Of a stretch of DNA of 64,000 bases, positions 39,065-47,771 are shown one piece after another. This stretch comes from WHSM01 sp036375165 (lineage in GTDB: Bacteria; Actinomycetota; Actinomycetes; Mycobacteriales; Micromonosporaceae): NCBI GenBank assembly GCA_036375165.1, contig DASUSI010000155.1, positions 1 to 64,000 of the forward strand. Direction: 5' to 3'. Position 1 is the first letter of the stretch; the number at the start of each line of letters is the position of its first letter. A model generated the notes under the pieces. The model saw nothing but the letters and a program-made list of their open reading frames with translations, ran no database searches and was not told where the DNA came from. The position numbers and the translations under genes were made by a program.

Positions 39065-40015
39065 GTGTCCACACAAGACGATCTCGAATGGCTGCTGCGG
39101 TGCCAGGACAATGTGCTCACCTGGCGACAGGCTCGTGCCCACTTCACGGAAGCTGTGGTCCGTCACCGGGTGGTCGGCGGACGGTGGCAGAGTCCATGTC
39201 ACGGCGTGGTCGTCGCGCACAACGGACCGCTGACCACGGAGCAGCGGGAGTGGGCGGCTGTGCTGGCAGCGGGCCCTGGCGTCACGCTGGCCGGAGTGAC
39301 CGCCGCGCGGCGGCGCGGGCTACGCGGGTACGAGTCAAGCGTCATTCACCTTCTCGTACCGGCTGCCCGCCGGGTCGACCGGCACACCTTTCGGGGACTG
39401 CCTGTGGTGACCCACCGCAGTGGCCTTCTTCTCCCGGACGAGGCGCGACGCCGGCCGCCCCACACTTCCATCGCCCGGTCTCTCGTTGACGCCGCGCAGT
39501 GGGCGCCCAGCGACAACGTGGCCCGCGCCATCGTGGCGGCCGGCTTCCAGCAACGTCTGGTCCGGTTAGAGGAGATCAGCGCGACCCTGCACCGGATGCC
39601 CCGTGCCCGACGCCGCCGGCTCGTGCTCCAAACCGCTGTCGACTCGGCCGGAGGCGCGCACTCCCTCGCGGAAATCGATCTTGCCCGGCTCTGCCGCCGG
39701 TATCGGATTCCCGTACCCACACACCAGAAACCACGGACCGACCGCAACGGGCGGCGACGCTGGCTCGACGCGTACTGGGAGGAGTGGCGGTTGCACGTGG
39801 AGGTCGACGGCGGCCACCACACGGAGGTACGGGAGTGGTGGGCAGACATGCAGCGCCAGAACGCACTGTGGGTATCCGGTGACCGGCTGCTCCGATTTCC
39901 GAGCTGGGCATTGCGGCACCGGCCGCAGGAAGTTGCCGAAGAGATCGTCGCCGCCCTCACGGCCGCGGGTTGGCGACCACCCCTATCGAGATCTTGGAAA
40001 CCTACCGCTAAATAA
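39065..40015 (+). CDS. AbiEi-like N-terminus with C-terminal DUF559 nuclease domain
   Basis: 316 residues. The first 90 (DNVLTWRQARAHFTEAVVRHR, a winged-helix) resemble the N-terminal part of AbiEi-type antitoxins; the last 110 form a Vsr-like DUF559 domain: LAEIDLARLCRRYRIPVPTHQ, RRWLDAYWEEWRLHVEVDGGHH (the D...ExD core at about 236-257) and GDRLLRFPSWALRHRPQEVAEEI. Such proteins are highly duplicated in Micromonosporaceae, function unknown. The stop codon lies inside the inverted repeat at 39988-40038, so the last residues (SRSWKPTAK) are read from the repeat. Confidence 0.8.
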   Translation: MSTQDDLEWLLRCQDNVLTWRQARAHFTEAVVRHRVVGGRWQSPCHGVVVAHNGPLTTEQREWAAVLAAGPGVTLAGVTAARRRGLRGYESSVIHLLVPAARRVDRHTFRGLPVVTHRSGLLLPDEARRRPPHTSIARSLVDAAQWAPSDNVARAIVAAGFQQRLVRLEEISATLHRMPRARRRRLVLQTAVDSAGGAHSLAEIDLARLCRRYRIPVPTHQKPRTDRNGRRRWLDAYWEEWRLHVEVDGGHHTEVREWWADMQRQNALWVSGDRLLRFPSWALRHRPQEVAEEIVAALTAAGWRPPLSRSWKPTAK

Positions 40016-40038
40016 TCGCGGTAGGTTTCCAAGATCTC
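39988..40038. repeat. Inverted-repeat element, copy 1
   Basis: 21-base perfect arms (39988-40008 and 40018-40038) around a 9-base AT-rich loop. Arms read gagatcttggaaacctaccg and its complement. It overlaps the end of the DUF559 gene and can act as its terminator. Related copies: 47710-47756, 49134-49181, and a half copy at 48857. Confidence 0.85.
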
Positions 40039-40052
40039 AGAAGAAGGCGCAC

Positions 40053-40103
40053 GGGGGCGGGGAGCGGGGCGGGGAGCGGGGTGAGGGCTGGGGGTGGGGG
40101 GCG
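40053..40103 (+). other. G-rich tandem run, possible G-quadruplex
   Basis: Two copies of a 12-base unit (gggcggggagcg type) followed by further GGGG and GGGGG tracts give more than four G-runs in 50 bases, on the coding strand, 46 bases before the ABC exporter gene. Possible G-quadruplex or slippage-prone tract. Confidence 0.4.
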
Positions 40104-40148
40104 AGAAAATCGGAGGAGATCGGCGGCCGAGATCGGTACCGTCGCGAC

Positions 40149-41936
40149 GTGTCGTCACAAAACCCTCACCCAGCGCCCACATCCCGACGACACCCGCTGA
40201 CCAGCCTGTGGCGAATGCGCGGCTACCTGAGGCCGTACGCCTGGCAGATGGTCGTGATGACGCTCGCCGCCGGCACCGCGATGGGCGCCGACATCGTCAT
40301 CCCCCTGGTGATTCAGAGAGTGGTGGACGGACCGGTACGCCACGGTGACGCGGCCGCGCTGCCGCTGCTCGGTGCCGCCGCACTGGCGCTGGGGGTGGCG
40401 GAAGCGGCGTTGAGTTTCGTACGGCGTTGGATCCAGTCGAGCGCGGCCCTCGGCATGGAGGCCCAGATCCGGTCCTCGCTGTACGCGCACCTGCAGCGGC
40501 TGTCGGTCGGCTTCCACAGCCGGTGGCAGTCGGGCCAACTACTGTCCCGCGCCACCACGGATCTCGCCGTGATCCGCCGGTTCATGTCGTTCGGCCTGAT
40601 CTTCCTGCTGGTCAACGCGGTCACCTTCGGCATTGTCATCGTGCTGCTGCTGCGGCTGTACTGGCCGCTCGGAGTGGTCGTCGCGGGGAGTGCCGTACCG
40701 CTGTTCCTCACCGCCAGGCACTTCGGCCGCCAGTACCTGACCGTGTCCCGCAAGCAGCAGGACCAGGTCGGCGACGTGACCACCGAAGTGGAGGAAGCCG
40801 CGCACGGGATGCGGACCATCAAAGCGTTCGGACGGTCCCGGGAGGTGTTCAGGCGGTTCGATACCAGGGCACGCCGACTTCACGACACAGCGGTCGGCAA
40901 GGCCCGGTTGGTCGCCCGGTTCTGGGCGCTGCTGGAACTGGTGCCCGGGGCGACCCTGGGCGTGGTCCTGGTGGTCGGAGCGTTCGCCGTGAACACGGGG
41001 GACCTCACGCTGGGCGGGTTGGTGGCGTTCGCGTCGCTGTACCTCATGCTGACCTGGCCGATCGAGGCCCTGGGGTGGATCCTCGCGAACGGCCAGGAGG
41101 CGATGACCGCCGCCGACCGGCTGTACGAGGTGTTCGACACCGAGCCCGACGTGGTGGACTCGCCGGCTGCCCGGCCGCTGAACCCGGCGACGGTTCGGGG
41201 GCGGCTGCGGTTCGAGAGGGTCGGATTCACGTACCCGGAGGCGTCCTTCCCGGTGCTCCACGAGGTGGATCTGGAGGTGGAACCCGGCGAGACCCTGGCG
41301 ATCGTCGGCGTCACCGGCTCCGGGAAAACCACCCTGACGTCGCTGGTGCCGAGACTCCAGGACGCCAGCCGAGGCCGGGTCACCCTCGACGGGCACGACC
41401 TGCGGGACATCACCCTGGAATCGCTGCGCCGTAGCGTGGCGACCGCGTTCGAGGAACCGATGCTGTTCTCGATGAGCGTCCGGGAGAACCTCACGCTGGG
41501 GCGGCCGGACGCCCCGGACGACGATGTCGCCGAGGCGGTACGGGTGACCCGCGCCGAGTTCGTCTACGACCTGCCCTGGGGTCTCGACACCCGGATCGGC
41601 GAGCAGGGGATGTCGCTGTCCGGAGGGCAACGCCAGCGACTGGCGCTGGCCCGCGCGGTGATCGTCAAACCGAAGGTGCTGGTCCTCGACGACCCGCTGT
41701 CCGCACTCGACGTCCACACCGAACAGCAGGTCGAGGAGGCGCTGCGCCGGGTCCTCGCCGGCACGACCGCGCTGGTGGTGGCGCACCGCCCCAGCACGGT
41801 GGCGTTGGCGGACCGGGTGGCGCTGCTGGCCGACGGCCGGATCGCGGCCGTGGGCCGGCACTCGCAACTGCTGGAAACCGTACCGGCGTACCGGGCCGTG
41901 CTGGCCCAGACCGCCGAGGAGGTGAGCGCCCGGTGA
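40149..41936 (+). CDS. ABC exporter half-transporter, subunit 1 (degenerate ATPase site)
   Basis: 595 residues: six membrane helices (about 20-310) and one nucleotide-binding domain. Walker A GVTGSGKTT, signature LSGGQRQRLALARA, Walker B VLVLDDPLSALD, H-loop VAHRPS. The residue after Walker B is Asp instead of the catalytic Glu, and the Q-loop reads AFEEPMLFS (Glu for Gln), both marks of the non-hydrolysing site in heterodimeric exporters such as TM287/288. The stop overlaps the next gene by four bases. GTG start; substrate unknown (drugs or lipids are typical). Confidence 0.88.
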   Translation: MSSQNPHPAPTSRRHPLTSLWRMRGYLRPYAWQMVVMTLAAGTAMGADIVIPLVIQRVVDGPVRHGDAAALPLLGAAALALGVAEAALSFVRRWIQSSAALGMEAQIRSSLYAHLQRLSVGFHSRWQSGQLLSRATTDLAVIRRFMSFGLIFLLVNAVTFGIVIVLLLRLYWPLGVVVAGSAVPLFLTARHFGRQYLTVSRKQQDQVGDVTTEVEEAAHGMRTIKAFGRSREVFRRFDTRARRLHDTAVGKARLVARFWALLELVPGATLGVVLVVGAFAVNTGDLTLGGLVAFASLYLMLTWPIEALGWILANGQEAMTAADRLYEVFDTEPDVVDSPAARPLNPATVRGRLRFERVGFTYPEASFPVLHEVDLEVEPGETLAIVGVTGSGKTTLTSLVPRLQDASRGRVTLDGHDLRDITLESLRRSVATAFEEPMLFSMSVRENLTLGRPDAPDDDVAEAVRVTRAEFVYDLPWGLDTRIGEQGMSLSGGQRQRLALARAVIVKPKVLVLDDPLSALDVHTEQQVEEALRRVLAGTTALVVAHRPSTVALADRVALLADGRIAAVGRHSQLLETVPAYRAVLAQTAEEVSAR

Positions 41937-43816
41937 GCGGGCAGACAACCACGACAGCCGCAACCGGGCGGCAGGGCCGGGCCGTGAGCGTCGACGTTGA
42001 CGCGTGGCGGGGGCAGGCGGCCGAGCAGGACGCCGAGCGCACCGCCGCCGAGGGCGGCGACCTGATCCGGCTGCGCGGTCGCAGCCGGAGGCTGCTGCGT
42101 TCGCTGCTGCGTCCGCACCGTCGGCTGATCGGGCTTGCGATGTCGTTGCTGCTGGTGCAGAACGCGGCGGCGATGACCGGCCCGTACCTGGTCAAGGTCG
42201 GCATCGACACCGGGGTGCCGAACCTGGCGGACGGTGACGGCGGTGTGCTCGGCTGGGTGGCGTTCGGGTTCGCGGTCGCCGCGCTCACCGAATACGCGAC
42301 CAAGCGGGGTTTCATCGTCGCCATCGGCCGGATCGGACAGGCGGTGCTGCTGGACCTGCGGCGTCGGGTGTACCGGCACTTCCAGCGGCTGTCGCTGGCG
42401 TTCCACGAGCGGTACACCTCGGGCAAGGTGATCTCCCGGTTGACCAGCGACATGGACTCGATCTCCGAACTCGCCGACGGCGGTTTGGAGGACCTGCTGC
42501 TGGCCGGCCTGTCGGTGATCAGCGTGACCGGGATGCTGCTCTGGCTGGACCTGGAACTCGCGCTGGTCACGCTGCTCAGCTTCCCGTTCCTGCTGTGGCT
42601 GTCAGCGTGGTTCCGGCGGAACTCCGCGGTGGCGTACCGGCGTACCCGGGAGACGATCGCGTTGGTGATCGTCCACTTCGTAGAGTCGCTGGGTGGTATC
42701 GCGGCGGTGCAGGCGTACCGCCGGGAACCCCGCAACCAGGACATCTTCGACGCGGTGAACCACGACTACCGGATGGCGAACCGCCGCGCGTTCCGACTGA
42801 TCTCAACGTTCGCGCCCGGGGTGAACCTGATCGGCAACATCACGGTGGCGCTGGTGCTGACGTACGGCGGCTGGCGGGTGATGCGCGGCGAAACCGAACT
42901 CGGCGTGCTGGCCGCGTTCCTGCTGTACCTGCGTTGGTTCTTCGAGCCGATGCAGGAACTGTCGATGTTCTACAACTCGCTGCAGTCGGCCACCGCCGCA
43001 CTGGAGAAACTGGCAGGGGTGCTGGACGAGAAACCGGACGTGGCCGAGCCGGCACCGCCGGTCCCGCTTCCTCAGCCGGTACGCGGTGAGCTCGCGTTGC
43101 GCGGCGTGTCGTTCCACTACCGGGCGGGCCGGCCGGTGCTGCCACGCCTGGACCTGACGGTCCCGGCAGGGCAGACGGTGGCGCTGGTCGGCGCCACCGG
43201 GGCCGGTAAGAGCACCATCGCCAAGCTGGTGACCCGGTTCTACGACCCGTCCAGCGGGGCCGTGCTGCTGGACGGGGTGGACTTGCGGAAACTCGCGGAA
43301 GCCGAGTTGCGGCGTGCCGTGGTGATGGTGACCCAGGAGAATTTCCTGTTCTCCGGGACGGTCGCGGACAACATCGAGTTTGGTCGGCCCGGCGCGTCAC
43401 GGGCGGATGTGGAGGCCGCGGCTCGGGCGATCGGAGCGGACGGTTTCGTCCGGGCGTTGCCGGACGGATACGACACCGAGGTGCGCAGGCGGGGTGGCCG
43501 GCTGTCGGCCGGGCAGCGGCAGCTGGTGGCGTTCGCGAGGGCGTTCCTGGCCGACCCGGCGGTGCTGATCCTGGACGAGGCGACCTCGTCGCTGGACCTG
43601 CCCAGCGAGCGGGCGGTGCAGCGGGCGCTGCGGACCATCCTCGCGGAACGTACCGCGATCGTGATCGCGCACCGGCTGTCCACCGTGGAGATCGCGGATC
43701 GGGTACTGGTACTCGACGGGGGGCGGGTGGCAGAGGACGGCACGCCGTCGTCGCTGGTGGACGCCGATGGTGAGTACGCCCGGCTGCACCAGCAGTGGCG
43801 GGACAGCCTGGCCTAG
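41933..43816 (+). CDS. ABC exporter half-transporter, subunit 2 (canonical ATPase)
   Basis: 627 residues. A charged N-terminal extension of about 50 residues precedes six helices and the ATPase domain: Walker A GATGAGKST, Q-loop MVTQENFLF, Walker B VLILDEATSSLD with the catalytic Glu, H-loop IAHRLST. The signature is RLSAGQRQ instead of LSGGQ. It overlaps subunit 1 by GTGA-type coupling. Its stop codon shares bases with that of the opposing GNAT gene (CTAG). Confidence 0.9.
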   Translation: MSGQTTTTAATGRQGRAVSVDVDAWRGQAAEQDAERTAAEGGDLIRLRGRSRRLLRSLLRPHRRLIGLAMSLLLVQNAAAMTGPYLVKVGIDTGVPNLADGDGGVLGWVAFGFAVAALTEYATKRGFIVAIGRIGQAVLLDLRRRVYRHFQRLSLAFHERYTSGKVISRLTSDMDSISELADGGLEDLLLAGLSVISVTGMLLWLDLELALVTLLSFPFLLWLSAWFRRNSAVAYRRTRETIALVIVHFVESLGGIAAVQAYRREPRNQDIFDAVNHDYRMANRRAFRLISTFAPGVNLIGNITVALVLTYGGWRVMRGETELGVLAAFLLYLRWFFEPMQELSMFYNSLQSATAALEKLAGVLDEKPDVAEPAPPVPLPQPVRGELALRGVSFHYRAGRPVLPRLDLTVPAGQTVALVGATGAGKSTIAKLVTRFYDPSSGAVLLDGVDLRKLAEAELRRAVVMVTQENFLFSGTVADNIEFGRPGASRADVEAAARAIGADGFVRALPDGYDTEVRRRGGRLSAGQRQLVAFARAFLADPAVLILDEATSSLDLPSERAVQRALRTILAERTAIVIAHRLSTVEIADRVLVLDGGRVAEDGTPSSLVDADGEYARLHQQWRDSLA

Positions 43817-44418
43817 AGGCGCATCCCCAACCACAGAGCGTGCTCATCGGACTCCAGTTCGGTGAAACCGATGTGCCGGTAGAAACCGATGGCGCGCTGG
43901 TTGCGTCGCCCCACCCCGAGGTGTACGCCCGGTGAGCCACGCTCCCGCAGCGCGTCGAACAGGGTTTCGATCAGCCGCCGGCCGTGCCCGTTGCCCTGGC
44001 CCCGCGGCAGCAGGTCGATGTGCAGGTGCGACGGGTGTCGCCCGACCACCTCGGCGGGTGCGATCCATGGATGGTGGAACAGGTGGACCCGCCACTCGTC
44101 AAGCGTCCACTCGGCGCGTCGGCCGGGCTCCGGGGCTGGGTAACGCCGCCGCAGCGTCGGCCACCAGTGCCGTTCGGCCAGGTCCTCGAACTGCCGGCTG
44201 TCCGGTGTGCCGAGCACGTACCCGGCCGGGCCGGCGTCGTCAGCCAGCACGAACGCCGACTCAGGGTGCAACTCCAGATACGGCCCGACGTAGAGGTGAC
44301 CGAGCAGGTCCGGGTCCTGGTACAGGTGGGTGGCGTCCTGCCCGCTGTCCCCGGTCTCCAGGCAGATCCGGTACAGCGCGGCCCGGTCATCGGGCCGGTA
44401 CGGACGGATCGTGGCCAG
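43813..44418 (-). CDS. GNAT acetyltransferase, probable CTG start
   Basis: 201 residues when read from the CTG at 44418: ATIRPYRPDDRAALYRICLE is a classic GNAT N-terminus, DLLPRGQGNGHGRRLIETLF is the acetyl-CoA loop and GVHLGVGRRNQRAIGFYRHI is motif B. Between the upstream in-frame stop (44437-44439) and the domain there is no ATG, GTG or TTG; the first is a TTG at 44271, which would delete the first strand and helices. It follows the Uma2 gene by two bases, so translation may be coupled. Similar to O-GlcNAcase-type GNATs. Confidence 0.75.
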   Translation of the reverse strand: MATIRPYRPDDRAALYRICLETGDSGQDATHLYQDPDLLGHLYVGPYLELHPESAFVLADDAGPAGYVLGTPDSRQFEDLAERHWWPTLRRRYPAPEPGRRAEWTLDEWRVHLFHHPWIAPAEVVGRHPSHLHIDLLPRGQGNGHGRRLIETLFDALRERGSPGVHLGVGRRNQRAIGFYRHIGFTELESDEHALWLGMRL

Positions 44419-44420
44419 CG

Positions 44421-44984
44421 CTATCCCAACCCGGCCTCACGCGCCACCGCATCGAGGTCGATCTCGATCGGCCACGGCTTGTCCACTGTGAACAACCCAG
44501 CGCGCGGACTGTGCTCGTAGTACTTCCCCAGCTCGGTCAACTGGTACTCCACCACGGACAGGCTGGGTTTCTGCTCCACCCGCCAGTAGCACGGAATCCC
44601 CGCCTCGGCGTACTGCACCGGCTTCATCACCCGATCCTGGGATTTCGTACTCGGCGAAACGATCTCGACCACCAGGCACAGGTCCTCAGGACGCAGCTTG
44701 CCGAGCGAGTGCTTCCGGTTGTACACCACGACATCGGGACGGCGAGTGTTGCGCCGGTCTTCGGTGAGCACCACGTCAACGTCGGAAATCGCCGACCAGC
44801 CAGGAGGCGCCACGCGGCGCAGGAAGGCTGTCAGAACGTGCGCGATCTCCTGATGCTCGGTGGTGGGGGATGGCGTCATGATCAGAGCTCCGTCGACGAT
44901 CTCGTACCGGTAGTCGTCCGGCAGGTTGTCGAGATCCTCGGCGGTCCAGTCGTTGCGCACGGGGATCGGGAGCGCAGCGGTCAT
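44421..44984 (-). CDS. Uma2-family (DUF820) nuclease-fold protein
   Basis: 187 residues. WTAEDLDNLPDDYRYEIVDG, NTRRPDVVVYN and LCLVVEIVSPSTKSQDRV form the PD-(D/E)xK core, followed by YAEAGIPCYWRVE. AAGGAGGT seven bases before the ATG at 44984 fixes the start. Divergent from valS. It is more distant from the copy at 36269 than a recent duplicate would be (about one third identical by eye). Confidence 0.85.
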   Translation of the reverse strand: MTAALPIPVRNDWTAEDLDNLPDDYRYEIVDGALIMTPSPTTEHQEIAHVLTAFLRRVAPPGWSAISDVDVVLTEDRRNTRRPDVVVYNRKHSLGKLRPEDLCLVVEIVSPSTKSQDRVMKPVQYAEAGIPCYWRVEQKPSLSVVEYQLTELGKYYEHSPRAGLFTVDKPWPIEIDLDAVAREAGLG

Positions 44985-45125
44985 CGGGGGACCTCCTTGG
45001 TCTCGGGGCGTGCCGACCTTATCGAAGGGCTCCGACATGCCTTCGAGACTACGCGGACCGCCCGCGCGAGGGCCCGGGACAATTTCGAGGCGACGAGCGG
45101 CAGGATGGCTTCCTACGATCCAGGG

Positions 45126-47669
45126 ATGACCTCACCGGAACCGCGAGCCGGGCGATCCCTCCCCGACAAGCCGTCGCTGGACGGCCTGGAGGAGCAGTGG
45201 GGGCGCCGCTGGGACAAGCAGGGGACGTACGCCTTCGACCGCTCCAGGCAGCGGTCCGGGGTGTACGCGATCGACACTCCCCCGCCGACGGTATCCGGGT
45301 CACTGCACGTCGGGCACGTCTTCTCGTACACCCACACCGACCTGGTGGCCCGCTACCAGCGGATGCGGGGCCGGGCCGTGTTCTACCCGATGGGCTGGGA
45401 CGACAACGGCCTGCCCACCGAACGACGGGTGCAGTACCACTTCGGGGTGCGGTGCGACCCGCACCTGCCCTATGACCCTGACTTCCAACCGCCGGCCGAG
45501 CCCGGGAAGACCCCGCGACCGGTCTCCCGGCGGAACTTCATCGAGCTGTGCCACCGGCTCACCGCGATCGACGAGCAGGCGTTCGAGCGGATCTGGCGTC
45601 GGCTGGGGTTGTCCGTCGACTGGTCCTACCTCTACACGACGATCGGCGACGCCGCCCGTGCCGCGAGCCAGCGGGCGTTCCTGCGCAACCTGGCCCGCGA
45701 CGAGGCGTACCCGGCGGATGCCCCGACGCTGTGGGATGTCACGTTCGGCACCGCGGTCGCGCAGGCGGAGCTGGAGGACCGGGAGCGGCCCGGGGCGTAT
45801 CACCGGCTGGTCTTCCGAGCGGAGGACGGCAGTGCGGTGCCGGTCGAGACCACCCGGCCGGAACTGCTGCCGGCGTGCGTCGCGGCGGTCTGCCACCCCG
45901 ACGACGACCGTTACCGCTCGCTGGTCGGACGCACGTTGCGGACTCCGCTGTTCGAGGTCCCGGTCCAGGTGTACGCGCATCCGCTGGCCGATCCGGAAAA
46001 GGGCACCGGAATCGCGATGATCTGTACCTTCGGCGACCTGACCGACGTGACCTGGTGGCGGGACCTGCGGCTGGACACCCGGGCGGTCGTGGGACGGGAC
46101 GGCCGGATCGTGGCCGACCCCCCGGACGGGGTGCCGGACGCCCCGTACTCCGAGCTGGCCGGGCTGACCGTGAAGCAGGCCCGGCGGCGGATCGTGGACC
46201 TGCTGCGCGAAACCGGGTCCTTGGACGGCGAGCCACGCGAGATCACGCACCCGGTGAAGTTCTACGAACGCGGCGAGCAACCCCTGGAGATCGTCACCAC
46301 CCGGCAGTGGTACTTGCGCAACGGTGGCCGCGACGTGGCGTTGCGGGAACAGTTGCTCAAGCGCGGCGAGGAACTGGAGTGGGTGCCCGACCACATGCGG
46401 CACCGCTATCGGCACTGGGTGGCAGGGCTGACCGGGGACTGGCTGCTCAGCCGGCAGCGGTACTTCGGGGTGCCGATTCCGGTGTGGTACCGCTTGGACG
46501 AGGTGGGTCTGCCGGACCACGACGCACCGCTGTTGCCGTCCGAGAGTGACCTGCCGGTGGACCCGTCCTCGCAGCCGCCGCCGGGGTTCGACGAGTCACA
46601 GCGCGGCAGGCCGGGCGGGTTCGTCGCGGACCCCGACGTGCTGGACACCTGGGCCACCTCGTCGCTGTCGCCACAGATCGCCGGGGGTTGGGAACGCGAC
46701 CCGGACCTGTTCGGCCGGGTGTTCCCGATGGATCTCCGCCCGCAGAGCCACGAGATCATCCGTACCTGGCTGTTCGCCACCACGGTCCGCAGCCATCTGG
46801 AGCACGGGGTGCTGCCGTGGCGGCGGGCCGTGATCTCGGGGTGGATCCTGGACCCGGACCGCAAGAAGATGTCCAAGTCAAAGGGCAATGTGGTCACTCC
46901 GGCCGACTGGCTGGACCGGTACGGCGCGGACGCGGTGCGGTACTGGGCGGCCTCCGGGCGGCCCGGGATGGACACCGCCTTCGACGAGAACCAGATGCGG
47001 GTGGGCCGGCGGCTCGCGGTCAAGCTGCTGAACGCGTCAAAGTTCGTGCTGGGCCTTTGGCCCGCGCTGGGCGGCGAGATCACAGAGCCACTGGACCGGG
47101 CGATGCTGGCCCGGCTGTCCACTGTGGTGTCGGAGGCGACGGCGGCGTTCGAGCGGTACGACCACACCGCCGCGCTGGAGTCTGTGGAGCGGTTCTTCTG
47201 GACGTTCTGCGACGACTACCTGGAGCTGGTGAAGGAACGGGCGTACCGGGCCCGGGACGAGACCGGTGCGGTGTCGGCCCACGCCGCACTGGCGCTGGCG
47301 TTGTCGGTGCAGTTGCGGCTGTTCGCGCCGTTCCTGCCGTACGTCACGGAGGAGGTGTGGTCCTGGTGGCGGTACGGGTCGGTGCACCGCTCGACGTGGC
47401 CCGCTCCCGGTGAGCTGTCAGCCGCCGACGGGGTGTCGTACCGACTGTTGGATCTGATGAGTCTGGCGTTGTCGCAGGTGCGGCGGGCCAAGTCGGACCG
47501 GAAACTGTCGATGCGCGCGGAGGTCGGGTTGGTGGAGGTGATCGCCCCGTCCGACGAGGCCGAGTTGCTGTCGGCGGCGGCCGGTGACCTGGCCGGCGCG
47601 GGCCGGATCACCACCTTGGAGATCAAGCCCGGTGAGGTGTCCGAGCTGATCGTCGCCTGCGCCTTCTAG
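45126..47669 (+). CDS. valS: Valine-tRNA ligase, archaeal type
   Basis: 847 residues. HIGH-type motif HVGHVFSYTHTD (about 58-69), GWDDNGLPTERRVQ, an editing domain (about 190-340) and KMSKSKGNVV (near 580) identify a class I ValRS. The DDNGLPTE motif and the lack of the long C-terminal coiled coil after the anticodon domain point to the archaeal/rickettsial clade, not the usual bacterial ValS. It charges tRNA-Val. Whether another valS exists elsewhere cannot be seen. The short gap to the divergent Uma2 gene must hold its promoter. Confidence 0.9.
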   Translation: MTSPEPRAGRSLPDKPSLDGLEEQWGRRWDKQGTYAFDRSRQRSGVYAIDTPPPTVSGSLHVGHVFSYTHTDLVARYQRMRGRAVFYPMGWDDNGLPTERRVQYHFGVRCDPHLPYDPDFQPPAEPGKTPRPVSRRNFIELCHRLTAIDEQAFERIWRRLGLSVDWSYLYTTIGDAARAASQRAFLRNLARDEAYPADAPTLWDVTFGTAVAQAELEDRERPGAYHRLVFRAEDGSAVPVETTRPELLPACVAAVCHPDDDRYRSLVGRTLRTPLFEVPVQVYAHPLADPEKGTGIAMICTFGDLTDVTWWRDLRLDTRAVVGRDGRIVADPPDGVPDAPYSELAGLTVKQARRRIVDLLRETGSLDGEPREITHPVKFYERGEQPLEIVTTRQWYLRNGGRDVALREQLLKRGEELEWVPDHMRHRYRHWVAGLTGDWLLSRQRYFGVPIPVWYRLDEVGLPDHDAPLLPSESDLPVDPSSQPPPGFDESQRGRPGGFVADPDVLDTWATSSLSPQIAGGWERDPDLFGRVFPMDLRPQSHEIIRTWLFATTVRSHLEHGVLPWRRAVISGWILDPDRKKMSKSKGNVVTPADWLDRYGADAVRYWAASGRPGMDTAFDENQMRVGRRLAVKLLNASKFVLGLWPALGGEITEPLDRAMLARLSTVVSEATAAFERYDHTAALESVERFFWTFCDDYLELVKERAYRARDETGAVSAHAALALALSVQLRLFAPFLPYVTEEVWSWWRYGSVHRSTWPAPGELSAADGVSYRLLDLMSLALSQVRRAKSDRKLSMRAEVGLVEVIAPSDEAELLSAAAGDLAGAGRITTLEIKPGEVSELIVACAF

Positions 47670-47709
47670 TGGCCGGTCCCGCGCCTGCCGCCGTACCCGC
47701 CCACTGAGC

Positions 47710-47756
47710 GATCTTGGAAAGCTACCGCGAAATAATCGCGGTAGCTTTCCAAGATC
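47710..47756. repeat. Inverted-repeat element, copy 2
   Basis: 21-base perfect arms (47710-47730 and 47736-47756) with loop AATAA. It differs from copy 1 at one paired position (ctacc with gctacc), changed on both arms, so pairing is kept. It lies between the convergent valS and repeat-protein genes and can terminate both. Confidence 0.85.
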
Positions 47757-47771
47757 TGAGCGGTGAACTGG

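Noticed and set aside
39603..40148. N-terminal extension of the ABC subunit 1 into the DUF559 gene
   Set aside because: The open frame continues upstream, but sequence before 40149 is the DUF559 gene in another frame plus the inverted repeat; exporter half-transporters normally begin close to the first helix.
43932..45125. 400-residue N-terminal extension of valS
   Set aside because: The frame is open by chance across the GNAT and Uma2 genes on the other strand. The ValRS fold begins at ATG 45126.
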